Shown here: piece by piece, positions 16,433 to 25,700 of the stretch | Layout of the letters: each line of letters begins with the position of its first letter | How positions within the stretch are numbered: the stretch's first letter is position 1 | Source: a virus | IMG/VR virus record: IMGVR_UViG_3300034198_029092 | Coordinates: 1 to 64,000 of that record | Reading direction: 5' to 3' (one strand) | DNA: 64,000 nt | Notes under the pieces: model-generated | What the model was told of the DNA's origin: nothing | The model's database searches: none | Seen by the model: only the letters and a program-made list of their open reading frames with translations | Made by a program: the position numbers and the translations under genes

Positions 16433-16942
16433 CTAGGTGTGCTCGGCGGGCGAGTTGAACGCCCCGATACCCGTCGACTGCTGCCCAAGCCCCGTCACCG
16501 TCGTTGCGTTGTCACGCTGGTCGTAGCGGTCAACGACGTTCGAGTCGTCCTTGCTCGGAACGTCTCCCTTGCGCCGGGGCTTCTTCGCCTCCTGATAGGC
16601 GAACGGCGACTCCCCCGTTGGGATGGGAGGAACGTCACCGTAGATGTAGCCGAGCTTCTGCCCGACCGCGATGTTGTCGACCGTGCGCGTCGGCACCTCA
16701 CCGGGGCGCTTCGGGAGCTGCGCAGCACCTGGGTCATCTGAGCTATCGCCGCGGACGTTTTGAGGATTGCCCTGGCTGTCGGCCTGCTTCCAAAGCGTGC
16801 CGTCCTTCTCCTTACGAAGAAGCGTGTCGACGCTCATCGGACGAATCCCCGAACGCGCCTTCGGGATGTTCATCGCTCCGTGAGAGGCCGCGATCTTCGT
16901 CAGCTCATCGACAAAGCTCGCAAACATCAGAGACTGTTTCAT
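16433..16942 (-). CDS. Small tagged protein of unknown function
   Basis: 169 aa from the ATG at 16942 (the longer frame upstream lies inside the peptidase gene). Residues 10-18 are FVDELTKIA, the same position as in the neighbours at 14386 and 30270. The rest is polar, Pro/Ser/Asp-rich and looks disordered. The start overlaps the stop of the peptidase gene (ATGA), suggesting the two are made together. Confidence 0.6.
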   Translation of the reverse strand: MKQSLMFASFVDELTKIAASHGAMNIPKARSGIRPMSVDTLLRKEKDGTLWKQADSQGNPQNVRGDSSDDPGAAQLPKRPGEVPTRTVDNIAVGQKLGYIYGDVPPIPTGESPFAYQEAKKPRRKGDVPSKDDSNVVDRYDQRDNATTVTGLGQQSTGIGAFNSPAEHT

Positions 16943-17526
16943 CGGACGCTCCCGACAGTTTTGGTCATGGATGACCGCTGCAAGTCTACAGGGCGCGTGT
17001 TCCCCACAAAACGATTCTTGGCAAACGGAACCGAGGGGTACGCATTCGCCACAAGCTGAGAGCAGAAGAAACGGTCGACGTCCTGACGCTTGTTCTCGTG
17101 CTTTTCGTTCCAAACAGGAAGAGCTTGTCGTGCGACTCCCAAGTAGTCGTACTCTTTACCCACTTGGCTCTTTGCGTACTGCACGGCGTCTTTACGCGCC
17201 GCATCGGGCGCTTTGACACGCAGCGCCTTGAACCGGTACTCCGCGCCAAAGTCCTCTAGGGGCTTCCGCGTGACACCTGTCTCGGGATGGATGTCGACCA
17301 CCTGCCCATCGCCGACATAAAGCGCCGCGTGGTAGTTTTTTGTCCCACCTTGGAACACAGAAAGGGCACGCCCCAGTACCGATGGGTCGCGCCGTCCCCC
17401 AACAAGAATGTCCCCCGGCTCTAGTTTCGACTGTAGGCGGGGTAGGCCGCGTGGGGCAGTCGCTGCCGCGGCAATTTTCGCGAGTTCATCCGAAAAAGCC
17501 GCGAGGGTGTCCGAATGGAGGCGCAC
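16939..17526 (-). CDS. Permuted papain-like peptidase (YiiX/NlpC-P60 type), tagged
   Basis: 195 aa from GTG. The tag AFSDELAKIA lies at residues 10-19. The enzyme domain has GDILVGGRR, then NYHAALYVGDG with a candidate catalytic His, an IHPETG turn, and RFFCSQLVANAY with the candidate catalytic Cys after the His. That permuted order is typical of YiiX/LRAT-like members of the NlpC/P60 superfamily. Substrates in the family are peptides, amides or lipids. A cell-wall or entry role is likely for a phage, but not proven. Confidence 0.72.
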   Translation of the reverse strand: MRLHSDTLAAFSDELAKIAAAATAPRGLPRLQSKLEPGDILVGGRRDPSVLGRALSVFQGGTKNYHAALYVGDGQVVDIHPETGVTRKPLEDFGAEYRFKALRVKAPDAARKDAVQYAKSQVGKEYDYLGVARQALPVWNEKHENKRQDVDRFFCSQLVANAYPSVPFAKNRFVGNTRPVDLQRSSMTKTVGSVR

Positions 17527-17567
17527 CGTCCTTTTTTATCAGACGAAACGCCTCGTCGGAAGCCGGG

Positions 17568-20500
17568 TCAGCCCAAGATGGCGCGAGCGAACTGAAGAGC
17601 GGCGACGTATTCCTGCACCGCGAGCTGCTTACGCTTCCGCACGTCACCCTTCTGGGCCGCCGTGCTGCCTCGTTGAAGTCCGATAACCGATTCGATGTCG
17701 TTGGTGACGAGGCCGAACAGGTCGTCGTAGGGACCGAAGGCGCGTGAGTGGAAACCCTCCACGCCTTGCAGGACTTCCTTGCCGTCAGACGAGAAGACCA
17801 GGTCACCCGACCCGAACATGTCGAAGATGTTCGCCACGGGACGCCACGTGTACGACCGGATGAACTCGTCCACATCAAGACCCTGCTGCTTGATGTACGA
17901 GTACGTCTGCACCAAGAAGGCAACCGCCGCTTGGATGCTGGAGTTCTTGTCGAGCGCCAGAAGCCCCGGTGAAATTGCCCGAGGGTCGTCGGCACTGGTG
18001 GCCTTTGCCGCGTCGGCAAGAGCCTTCTCGGCCAACTCCAGGGGAGTGCCCACCGAAGCGGTGTCGCCAATCTCTACTTGCTGCTCGTCGGTGATGGCGC
18101 CCGTGCGGAAGAACTTTTGGTAGGCCTTGCCGATGAGCGCGGGATGCCAGATGTCTCCGTACCAGCCTGGGCGGATGTATTCCTCGGCCGGAAGGTCGAC
18201 AACTTCCTGACGATACCTCGGAACTGTCTCCGTCACCTTGTAGGCGCGGAAGCGCACTAGCGTGTCGGAGGACCCGATGAGCGACACCACATCTTGCCCG
18301 TAGTCGCTCGCCGGAAGCGTGAGACCAATGGGCACGTTGACGCGGGCGTTGTTAGTTCCGGCCTGTGTCGGTCCTTGGTACACCGGCAGCTTCTGGCCGG
18401 TTTTGATGTCCTGCGCCTGATACGCCTGCGTCACATCCTCAACCGCCGTAATCTCACCCTGGTTCGGGCCAAGCGCGGGAATCGTCGGGGGAAAGACAGC
18501 GGCCACAACCGTCTGGCGCACGGCGTCCGAGCCAAGACGCCGCTGCACCGTTTGGTCCGCGCGAATAACGCCAAGGAACTCCGTGCTCTCATCCGGCTGC
18601 CGGGCGTACGTTCCGTTGACCTGAGTCATACCCTGGTGCTGGTCAACGACATGAACCACTTCCGTGAGGTTGCACAGGAAGTGCGTACCCAGGAGCTTGT
18701 TCATGTCCGGAGTCGTGACGCCACCGTTCTGGGCGATGAGCTGCTGACGAAGCTCAAGCTGCGCGGGGTTCACATACTTGTCGATGACCAAGGCAGGGAA
18801 TCCCGAAGCCAAGAACGGATTGAACTTCCCTGCGATTTGAAGCTGCCGCGCCGCGAAACGATACTTGAAGTAGAGGAAGTTCGCCGAACGCTGGGCGAGG
18901 CCAATCTTCGGCTGTTTGCCGTTTACCGCACCCGACCGCGCAGCAAAGATGTTCAGCTCGCCCATCTTCTCGAAGACCGGCAAGATGCCGGTGAAGAGTT
19001 CGTGGTCGAGAATGTCGTTGCTCAAAATCGCTTGGAGGTCACGCTGCCCCTTCTTGAGCGTGAAGCCCTTTGGAGCAAAGTAAAACTGGTCGAAGAGTTC
19101 GTCCTCTCCGAAGAACTCGTCGTTGGTCTTGAGTAGAAGCCGCGTCGGCTCCTTCAAGAACTCCCGCTGGTAGGTCAGGGAGTGGTAGTGCTCCGGGAAG
19201 ATGACGTTGCAGCGTGGAGGAGCGCTGAACCAAACGTCGGGTCGGAAGATGTGCTGGTTCAGGCGCGCAGGAACCACTGTCGTCGTGCCCGACACCACTT
19301 CGAACTCTGCCGCCCGCTGAAGCTGGGCCCGAGCTTCTTCCAGCGGCGCCGTGATGTTCTTCACAATCTGCTTGTTCGCTCCCGGCTTCCAGGCCTTGAG
19401 CTTGGCCTGCGCCTGCGAAAGAGAACGCAGTGCGCTGGAGTAGAACGACCGCGCGCCCGCCATCGTCTTGTCCGTGATTTTACTAACGGTCTGGCGACAG
19501 AGAGTGCACATCTGCGCCAACGAAGCGAGCACGCTGAAGCGCGCATCCGCCGACGAGCCAAAATCCTGCTGAATCGCAAGCTGAAGAACGGCCTCGACTT
19601 GGTCAATCGACTGAAGAAGGCCATCGGCAGTTGTTGCGATGAAAGCGTTGTTGGGGTCTTTGCGGACACTTTTGCGAGTCCGTCCCCCGGGGTCACCAGT
19701 CGAACTCGGGAAGTAGCACGGAGCGCACTGTGCGTACGTCTCGTGAAAAATGATGCCCGACAAGGCGCTGATGGCCTGCCGGATGGATACCTGCTGCCCG
19801 AGACCGTTGAGGGTACGCCCCAGAAGAGAATCGTACCCTGCGTTAATGAGGCGACTCGACGTAGGGTCGTCCTCATACGCCGTAATCATCTGCGTAATGT
19901 GCAGGCGTAGCTCGGCGATGGAGAAGAAAATGTTCTGACCCGCAAACTTCTTGTCCTGATAGTAGCAGCCCCCAATCGCCTCCAGCAGATGGACGATACC
20001 GCCCAGTAGTCCCTTGAGTTTCGGGTACTGAACGCTCGGCGTCTGGATGATGCGCAGAATGACGCTTCCTTCCTCCTCCAAGAAGTCCGTGAAGAGGTTG
20101 GTCGCGCCACCGCTAAATATAGCTTTGTAGCCCGGCCCAAAAAGGTCGGTGTTGTTCCACTGGTAGGCGTAGTCCCAGTAGTTACTCCAGTCCTGGCACT
20201 GAAGAACCAGGGAACGGCTGTCCTGGTTCTTCGTCCACTGGAATCCGATGATTTCACCGCCAAAGAGCAGCTTGTAGCGGGACAAGTCCGTGTCGTGCGC
20301 GTCGCCGACAAACGACTTGGGAATCAAAACATCGCCACCCGGCCCTTCGACGTCTTCATACTCGGTCGGGCTGCGTAGGTTTTTCGTGGTCGCGAACGGC
20401 GCCTGCGCCTCGTAGAAATCGAGGAAGAACAGGTGCACCAAGGACCGAGGAAGAATCTGTGTCCCCTCGGCCAGCGGTGGAATCTGAATGCTGCAGGCTG

Positions 20501-20600
20501 CAGGTGCGTTTGGTGCTGTTTGCACCTGCGCCGCGATGACAGGAACCTCGACGCCCTCGACGAAAAGGCGCAACCGCAGCCGCTGTCCGTAGCCTGCCAT
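17568..20600 (-). CDS. Probable baseplate hub / tail lysin-like structural protein
   Basis: 1010 aa. The N-terminal 250 residues carry strand-rich segments with FGGEIIGFQWTKNQDSRSL and LVLQCQDWSNYWD, as in gpD/gp27-like hub proteins that swivel at the tail tip. Later segments (FKYRFAARQLQIAGKFNPFL, GFPALVIDKY) also fit a hub. The extended C-terminal third (with PAEEYIRPGWYG) may be a late-tail addition. It is the next large gene but one after the tape measure, as expected for a hub. Confidence 0.6.
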   Translation of the reverse strand: MAGYGQRLRLRLFVEGVEVPVIAAQVQTAPNAPAACSIQIPPLAEGTQILPRSLVHLFFLDFYEAQAPFATTKNLRSPTEYEDVEGPGGDVLIPKSFVGDAHDTDLSRYKLLFGGEIIGFQWTKNQDSRSLVLQCQDWSNYWDYAYQWNNTDLFGPGYKAIFSGGATNLFTDFLEEEGSVILRIIQTPSVQYPKLKGLLGGIVHLLEAIGGCYYQDKKFAGQNIFFSIAELRLHITQMITAYEDDPTSSRLINAGYDSLLGRTLNGLGQQVSIRQAISALSGIIFHETYAQCAPCYFPSSTGDPGGRTRKSVRKDPNNAFIATTADGLLQSIDQVEAVLQLAIQQDFGSSADARFSVLASLAQMCTLCRQTVSKITDKTMAGARSFYSSALRSLSQAQAKLKAWKPGANKQIVKNITAPLEEARAQLQRAAEFEVVSGTTTVVPARLNQHIFRPDVWFSAPPRCNVIFPEHYHSLTYQREFLKEPTRLLLKTNDEFFGEDELFDQFYFAPKGFTLKKGQRDLQAILSNDILDHELFTGILPVFEKMGELNIFAARSGAVNGKQPKIGLAQRSANFLYFKYRFAARQLQIAGKFNPFLASGFPALVIDKYVNPAQLELRQQLIAQNGGVTTPDMNKLLGTHFLCNLTEVVHVVDQHQGMTQVNGTYARQPDESTEFLGVIRADQTVQRRLGSDAVRQTVVAAVFPPTIPALGPNQGEITAVEDVTQAYQAQDIKTGQKLPVYQGPTQAGTNNARVNVPIGLTLPASDYGQDVVSLIGSSDTLVRFRAYKVTETVPRYRQEVVDLPAEEYIRPGWYGDIWHPALIGKAYQKFFRTGAITDEQQVEIGDTASVGTPLELAEKALADAAKATSADDPRAISPGLLALDKNSSIQAAVAFLVQTYSYIKQQGLDVDEFIRSYTWRPVANIFDMFGSGDLVFSSDGKEVLQGVEGFHSRAFGPYDDLFGLVTNDIESVIGLQRGSTAAQKGDVRKRKQLAVQEYVAALQFARAILG

Positions 20601-22243
20601 TACGCGAAGATGCCCGTATTTTTCGAAGAAGTCGAGGTGCCGTTCGGCCCGAAAGACCAGCTGTTCTTCGAGCTACCGGACGGGTCATACGCGCCCGGAA
20701 CCGCCGCCGTAGAGAATGCACTCGGCGCACCCCCGACGTTCACCGACGACCCACTTCCCGACAACCCGTTCCCGTAGCCGTTTCCAGCGTTCGAACCCGA
20801 ACCGAAGGCAGGCCCCCCGGTGGACGGTGTGAGGCTGCCTCCGTTACCCGCAACGCCTCCAGGAATTCCGCCGCCAATACCCGTTCCTTGAGAGACGCCG
20901 CCCTGTACCGGGACGCCGTTGCCGTAAACCGCCTTGGTGCTGGTCGACGTGCCCGTACCCGCAGATGCAGAAGCACCGGCAGAAGCCTTCAAGCTGGCCG
21001 AAGCAGTATACGCCCCCGTAAATCCGAGACCCCCTCCGATACCGGTAGGACCCGACGAAGCCGTGGGTTTCGGGCCGAAACTTGGGGTGGGCGTTGCGCT
21101 CGACCCAAAGCCAGAAAGCCCGCCAGGACGACCGGCGGACCCGAAGTTCGGTCCCAGCCCTAGACCATTAAGTGCTTGCGGGCTATTGGCGTCACCGCCA
21201 AAGCGGCCCACCTGGTCCGCCACCACCGTTTGCAAGTCGCCAGCTTCAGGCTTGCCATCTTCGTCTTGCGTCGGGTCACCGTCGGGGACGACGACATGCG
21301 GCGGAGCGGTGAACTCATCCGTGTTGTCCGCGATGAGGCTGCGCAGAGGACGCGTGCGTCCTTCACTCTGCGCAATCTTCAGGGCCTGCCGCGCGTTCGA
21401 CAGAATCGCGTCGACATCGGGCGTACCCGTCGCGTCCAGGCCCGAACGCAACGCGTCGGACAGGTTCTGCGCGCCACCAAAGCCGCTGCTCTGCTGCGCC
21501 GCACCGATGGTCGCTTGGTTAATGGTCGCATCGAGAAGCGCTGCATCCGACGCAGCCGTAATCGCAGCGTTCCCCACCGTAGTCACGTCGGCTGACGTCA
21601 GGCTAACGGAAGGTGGGAGATTCACGCTGGAACGCACCGGAAAGTGCGGGTCACCAACGAACGAGACATTGGAATAGTTGGTGAGGTAGAGGCGAAAGGT
21701 GAGCTGAATCAGAAACGGGGTATCGGCTGAGTTTCGTGCCTGCGCATTCAGCATGTACCCCTCGACGATGTTGTCGTCGTAGAAAAGATAGGTGCGTGCG
21801 CCTTCTTCAACCAGCCGCGTGCCGCGTAGGTGGGCATCGTAGTTTGCCCAGAACTCTGCCTGCCAGTTGAAGTCGTTTGAACTAATCAGCAGGGCCACCA
21901 CATCGAGAAAACGCGGACTCTCGCCGAAGAAGAAGATGTAGGGCTCGCCGAACGTGTCAACGATTTGATGCTTCTCCATGCGGGCTTCTTGAACTGACTG
22001 AATCAAGAAGTTCGTGTAGCTCGTCGAAGTTCCCGTCGAAGAGCCCGAGTCCAGGAGAGGAATCTCCGAGCCATCGGCGCGGATGACCTTGAGGATGGCG
22101 TACGTGTCCTCCTTGATTTCAAGGCCCCGCATCGGCCGCCGTGCGCTGTCTGTGCCGGCACGACGGACCTTTTGAGCAGCGCTACGCCGCTTCGCAAACT
22201 CTTTCGCGAATGCTTCCGTGGTCAGCTCGATGAAGACGGGCAT
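20600..22243 (-). CDS. Baseplate/tail protein with Gly-Ser-rich C-terminus
   Basis: 547 aa from the ATG at 22243, with GGAGG 7 bases upstream; the in-frame GTG further up overlaps that ribosome site. Residues about 80-210 form the folded part (FGEPYIFFFGESPRFLDVVA, YDDNIVEGYMLNAQ, FLIQLTFRLYLT). This resembles adaptor proteins between tube and baseplate. The last 250 residues are Gly, Ser, Ala and Pro-rich and low complexity. Confidence 0.6.
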   Translation of the reverse strand: MPVFIELTTEAFAKEFAKRRSAAQKVRRAGTDSARRPMRGLEIKEDTYAILKVIRADGSEIPLLDSGSSTGTSTSYTNFLIQSVQEARMEKHQIVDTFGEPYIFFFGESPRFLDVVALLISSNDFNWQAEFWANYDAHLRGTRLVEEGARTYLFYDDNIVEGYMLNAQARNSADTPFLIQLTFRLYLTNYSNVSFVGDPHFPVRSSVNLPPSVSLTSADVTTVGNAAITAASDAALLDATINQATIGAAQQSSGFGGAQNLSDALRSGLDATGTPDVDAILSNARQALKIAQSEGRTRPLRSLIADNTDEFTAPPHVVVPDGDPTQDEDGKPEAGDLQTVVADQVGRFGGDANSPQALNGLGLGPNFGSAGRPGGLSGFGSSATPTPSFGPKPTASSGPTGIGGGLGFTGAYTASASLKASAGASASAGTGTSTSTKAVYGNGVPVQGGVSQGTGIGGGIPGGVAGNGGSLTPSTGGPAFGSGSNAGNGYGNGLSGSGSSVNVGGAPSAFSTAAVPGAYDPSGSSKNSWSFGPNGTSTSSKNTGIFA

Positions 22244-22281
22244 GCGGACGGCCTCCACCGCGCATCATACCCGGTCCCTGC

Positions 22282-22316
22282 GCAAAACTCACGGGGTACG
22301 CAGAATAAGAAGAATG
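22282..22316 (+). promoter_or_regulatory. Conserved phage promoter 1
   Basis: CAAAACTCAC, 10 bases, GAATAAGAAGAATG. The start codon of the following gene lies in or directly behind the second box, so the transcript would be leaderless or nearly so. Confidence 0.75.
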
Positions 22317-22442
22317 ATGGACAACAACACAGTAACCGTAACGAGGGCCGAACTCCAAACGCTTCGCTTCACGGCCGGAATTGCCTTCATCGGGGGTCTC
22401 GCGACCCTCGTGATGATGGTATTCGGCGGGCGTAAGCGCTGA
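22314..22442 (+). CDS. Small single-pass membrane protein
   Basis: 42 aa (or 41 from the second ATG). A polar N-terminus (MDNNTVTVTRAEL) precedes one hydrophobic helix (FTAGIAFIGGLATLVMMVF) and ends GGRKR, a positive-inside tail. It has its own promoter and terminator against the direction of the tail operon, a moron-like cassette. It has no ribosome-binding site ahead of the ATG. Confidence 0.72.
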   Translation: MMDNNTVTVTRAELQTLRFTAGIAFIGGLATLVMMVFGGRKR

Positions 22443-22445
22443 AAA

Positions 22446-22493
22446 GAGCGCCCGAAGGGCGCTCGAAGCGCCATCAGGCGCTTTTCTTAGCCT
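22446..22493 (+). terminator. Double hairpin terminator with CTTAGCC suffix
   Basis: GAGCGCCC/GGGCGCTC forms the first hairpin and AAGCGCC/GGCGCTT the second, followed by TTTCTTAGCCTC. It closes the small membrane protein cassette. The suffix after the T run recurs at the other plus-strand terminators. Confidence 0.8.
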
Positions 22494-22494
22494 C

Positions 22495-22758
22495 TCAAAT
22501 CACGACGTTCGACTTGATGAGGTAATCGCGCACCGTGCGGTCGGGCGTAACCCCTGCAAACGGCTCACCCTGCTGAATGGCGAACGCCTCGGCTTTCACC
22601 AAAACAAGATACGGGTCTTCCACCGCGATCTTGTCGCGAATCTTCAGCTGGTAAAGACGCCCGAACTTGCGAACGGCAACCGTCGTTTCCTGACGGCAAG
22701 GAGAGCAGCCCGGAGGCACGCCGAAAGGAAGCGTGCCGGTGAAAAGAAGGGACTTCAT
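22495..22758 (-). CDS. Hypothetical tail-region protein
   Basis: 87 aa. CSPCRQET near the N-terminus could be a CxxC site. The rest is compact alpha/beta (VRKFGRLYQLKIRDKIAVED). It lies immediately downstream of the tape measure (2-base gap), so it may act at the tail tip. Confidence 0.68.
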   Translation of the reverse strand: MKSLLFTGTLPFGVPPGCSPCRQETTVAVRKFGRLYQLKIRDKIAVEDPYLVLVKAEAFAIQQGEPFAGVTPDRTVRDYLIKSNVVI

Positions 22759-22760
22759 GG

Positions 22761-25700
22761 CTAGGGCTTGAAGAGCGTAACTTGAAGAGGTTTGTTGAGG
22801 GAGCCGTTCAGCACATCAAGTTTTCCGCCGAGCAGATTTGCCGTCTTCTCGTTCGCCTCCTTGATGGCTTTCGCCACCGGATTGTTTGCTTCCTCTTTCT
22901 TCTCCTTGTCCTGCTTCGACTTGGACTCTGCCGTCTCAGAAACGCGACGAATAGCTTCCGAAAGGTCGGCTTGCTTGCCCGACTTCGCCGCCTTCACAAT
23001 CTCGTCGCTCATCCCCTTATCGGTGATGCCCTTCTGCGAGAGGAGTTTGGCGACGTCATCCGCGTTCTTGAGGTCAAGCCCCTTCATGTCAACGCCGAGC
23101 AGCTGTGCGGCTGCGTCGCCCGCACCGCGACGACGTGAGAGTTTCGTGAAGCGCTCTTGGAAGCTGGCCGAGCGCCCAAGCTCTGCGCCTTCCTCCGTAC
23201 CGGCCATTTCACGCGAAAGTTTCCGACGCTCCTGCACGCTCATACCCGACACAAGAGCTGCACGGTCTTGCGCCGCGGATTGCATCTTGGCGAACAAGGC
23301 TTGATTGGTTTCATCCGACGCTTCCGTCGTACCCAGGCCCTGTTGGTATTCCAGAATGCGTGCGGAGTACTGGGCGTATTTCTGCGCCGCAGTCGTACCG
23401 CCCTCGCCGGTCTTACCAATCTTTCCGAGCTTCGCCATGCCCGCTTCGGAAATTTGACCGTTAGCGTCCATGAGGCCCAGCGCGGTAAACTTCTCCCGCT
23501 GTTCACCCGCCCCTTCACGGACACGTCTCGCTGTTTCCGTGCGGTCCGTCTTGTTACGCGCGTCGATAACTTGAAGCATTCCGCCGAGCTTCTTCTCGGC
23601 CTCCTCGACCGAAAGTGGAATGTCGTTCGCTTTTAGGAAGGCTTCCTTCTCTTCAGCGGTCGCGTTCGGCTTCGTCGTCAAGAACGTCGCGTACTGCGAT
23701 GCCCCGAGCATCTGCTGCTTCACTTCGTTTTCAGGCGAAGACAAGTTTTCGCCTGCCGAACCGAGCTGTTTCCTCAGCGCATCTTGCGCTGATTTCGCCG
23801 TTGCCGGGTCCGAGCTAAGGAGGTCCGAAGCTAGAGTTCGGAACTGTTCGCTCTTGATAAAGCGGCCTGCGGCCTGTTCGCGCTCTGCCGTACCGGTCAT
23901 GCGCCCAAACAAACCCTCACTGAACTCTTGAATCTTTCCCGCGCCAACCACGGAAAGCGCAAGGCCTTGAGTGCCAAACAGCGCCTGCATTCCGGATGAA
24001 ATGGCGACACTCATTCCGGCCGCTCCGGCTTTCTCCAAAGCCGATTTTTCGTGGGCGACACCGAAAGCCTCGGCAAAAGCCTTATTCGCCGCACCTTCAG
24101 AGCCGAACCCGCCAGTGCCTTGTTTCGCCAGAAGTGCGCCCATACCTCCGGGTGGCAAGCCGTAACGTGCGGCAAGGCTGCCCTCTCCCGTAATGCCTTG
24201 GGCGCGCTCGTAGTTTCCAATAAGACCAGCCTTTTCAGCCGTCGACAGCTTTGGGTTACTGAGCTGGGCTTCCATCGCCTTTGCCGCGATGGTGTTGGGG
24301 TCCTTCGGGTCGCCCTTCGCCTTTTCACCGATGAGGCTCTCGATGTTCTTCATCCGAACATCACCCTCGCCCTCGATGGAACCCATGGCGTAGGCCTGCG
24401 CCAAGAAGTCACCGCCGCCCGCCGTCAACGTCGCGGTCTTGTCAAACCCCGTAGCCGCTGCAAGGCGCGTGGCTTCAATGCTCTGGAGCTTGCTTTGAAT
24501 CTCATGGTCGCTCATGCCCGAGATGTCGAAGCCGGCCTTACGCAACTTGCTCGCACCGGACTCGCCGAAAATGGCGTACTTAAGTCCTTCCAAGTGGGCG
24601 GCTCCGATGCCTCCACTCAACGCAACCCGCCGGTCGGACTCGGTCAAGCGGTCGAAGTCAGCACCTCGATTCAGCGCTTCCCCCAAGCCAAGAGCCGAAG
24701 CGCCACCCAGATTGGGACGACCTCCGAGCAGGCTTTCAAAACCCTTGCCCTTCTGCGCCAGGGCTCCGGTGTTAAGTTTCGGACCTCCAACACCAAACGC
24801 CACGCGACCCGCGCGAGCGCCCGCCGCGCCACCACTCATCATGGTGCGGAACTGGTCGTCGATGTCCTTAGAGTACGTCTGGACATACGTACCGAACAGG
24901 TCGTTCAGGAAACTGTCCACCATTTCCGAACCCTGATTGAACACGTCCTGCCCGACCTTTTGCAGCGAGCTGTTGACCTGCTCCTTTGCATGCTCAAAAC
25001 GCTGCTTCACACCACTAAGACCTTGTTGCTTTCGCTGCAAAGAAAGGTTTTTGAAATAAGTGTCGCTTTTCTCATCCCGACGCTGCTGCTCAAGAATCTG
25101 CGGCATGTTCTGCGCCATCTTGATGGCCTGGTCGACTTCATCGCGACCCATGTGAAGTTGCCGCTGCGCAAACAACATGGAACGGTCGTCCATGTCGTTG
25201 ATGTCGATGCCCTTTGATGCCGCCCACTCTTGCAGCTGCATTGCAGGCAAAAAGCCGCCGAGGCGTTCCATCGCCGCGCCGCGAAGACGACCTTCGTTGC
25301 GAATGAAATTCGCGCGACCGACCTTCGCTAAGTTTTGCTTATCCAGGCGCATCGTCTCGCTGATGGACATGCCGCCCGTGAGAAGTTGTTGAACAGAAGC
25401 CTCATCGAGCGTGCCATTTTTACCAGCCATCGAAGCGAGCAATCGGCGACCTCGGCCCGTCTGAAGAAAGCCCGCAGAACTCTGCATGGCGCTCGCGGCA
25501 TACGCCTGGCGACCTTCCGCTCCCGTAAGCCCCGTCACGTTGTAGATGTCTTCTTCCGAAAGAACGCCCATCTGCTGCGCGGTGCCGATTTGGCCAATCG
25601 TGCGCATCCCCGCTACGGCGCCTTGACGCCCAAGTCCGCCGATAGAGCGAGAAATCTGCGAACCGATGCTCGCTGCTCCCGTCACTTCACTGAGCGCCAA

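Noticed and set aside
17527-17567. Conserved promoter ahead of the peptidase (TGATAAAAAAGGACGG)
   Set aside because: Only the A-rich part fits; the upstream CAA box is missing at the set spacing.
24051-25217. 388-codon plus-strand ORF inside the tape measure
   Set aside because: Antisense shadow with low-complexity Arg/Leu composition; no start or ribosome site.
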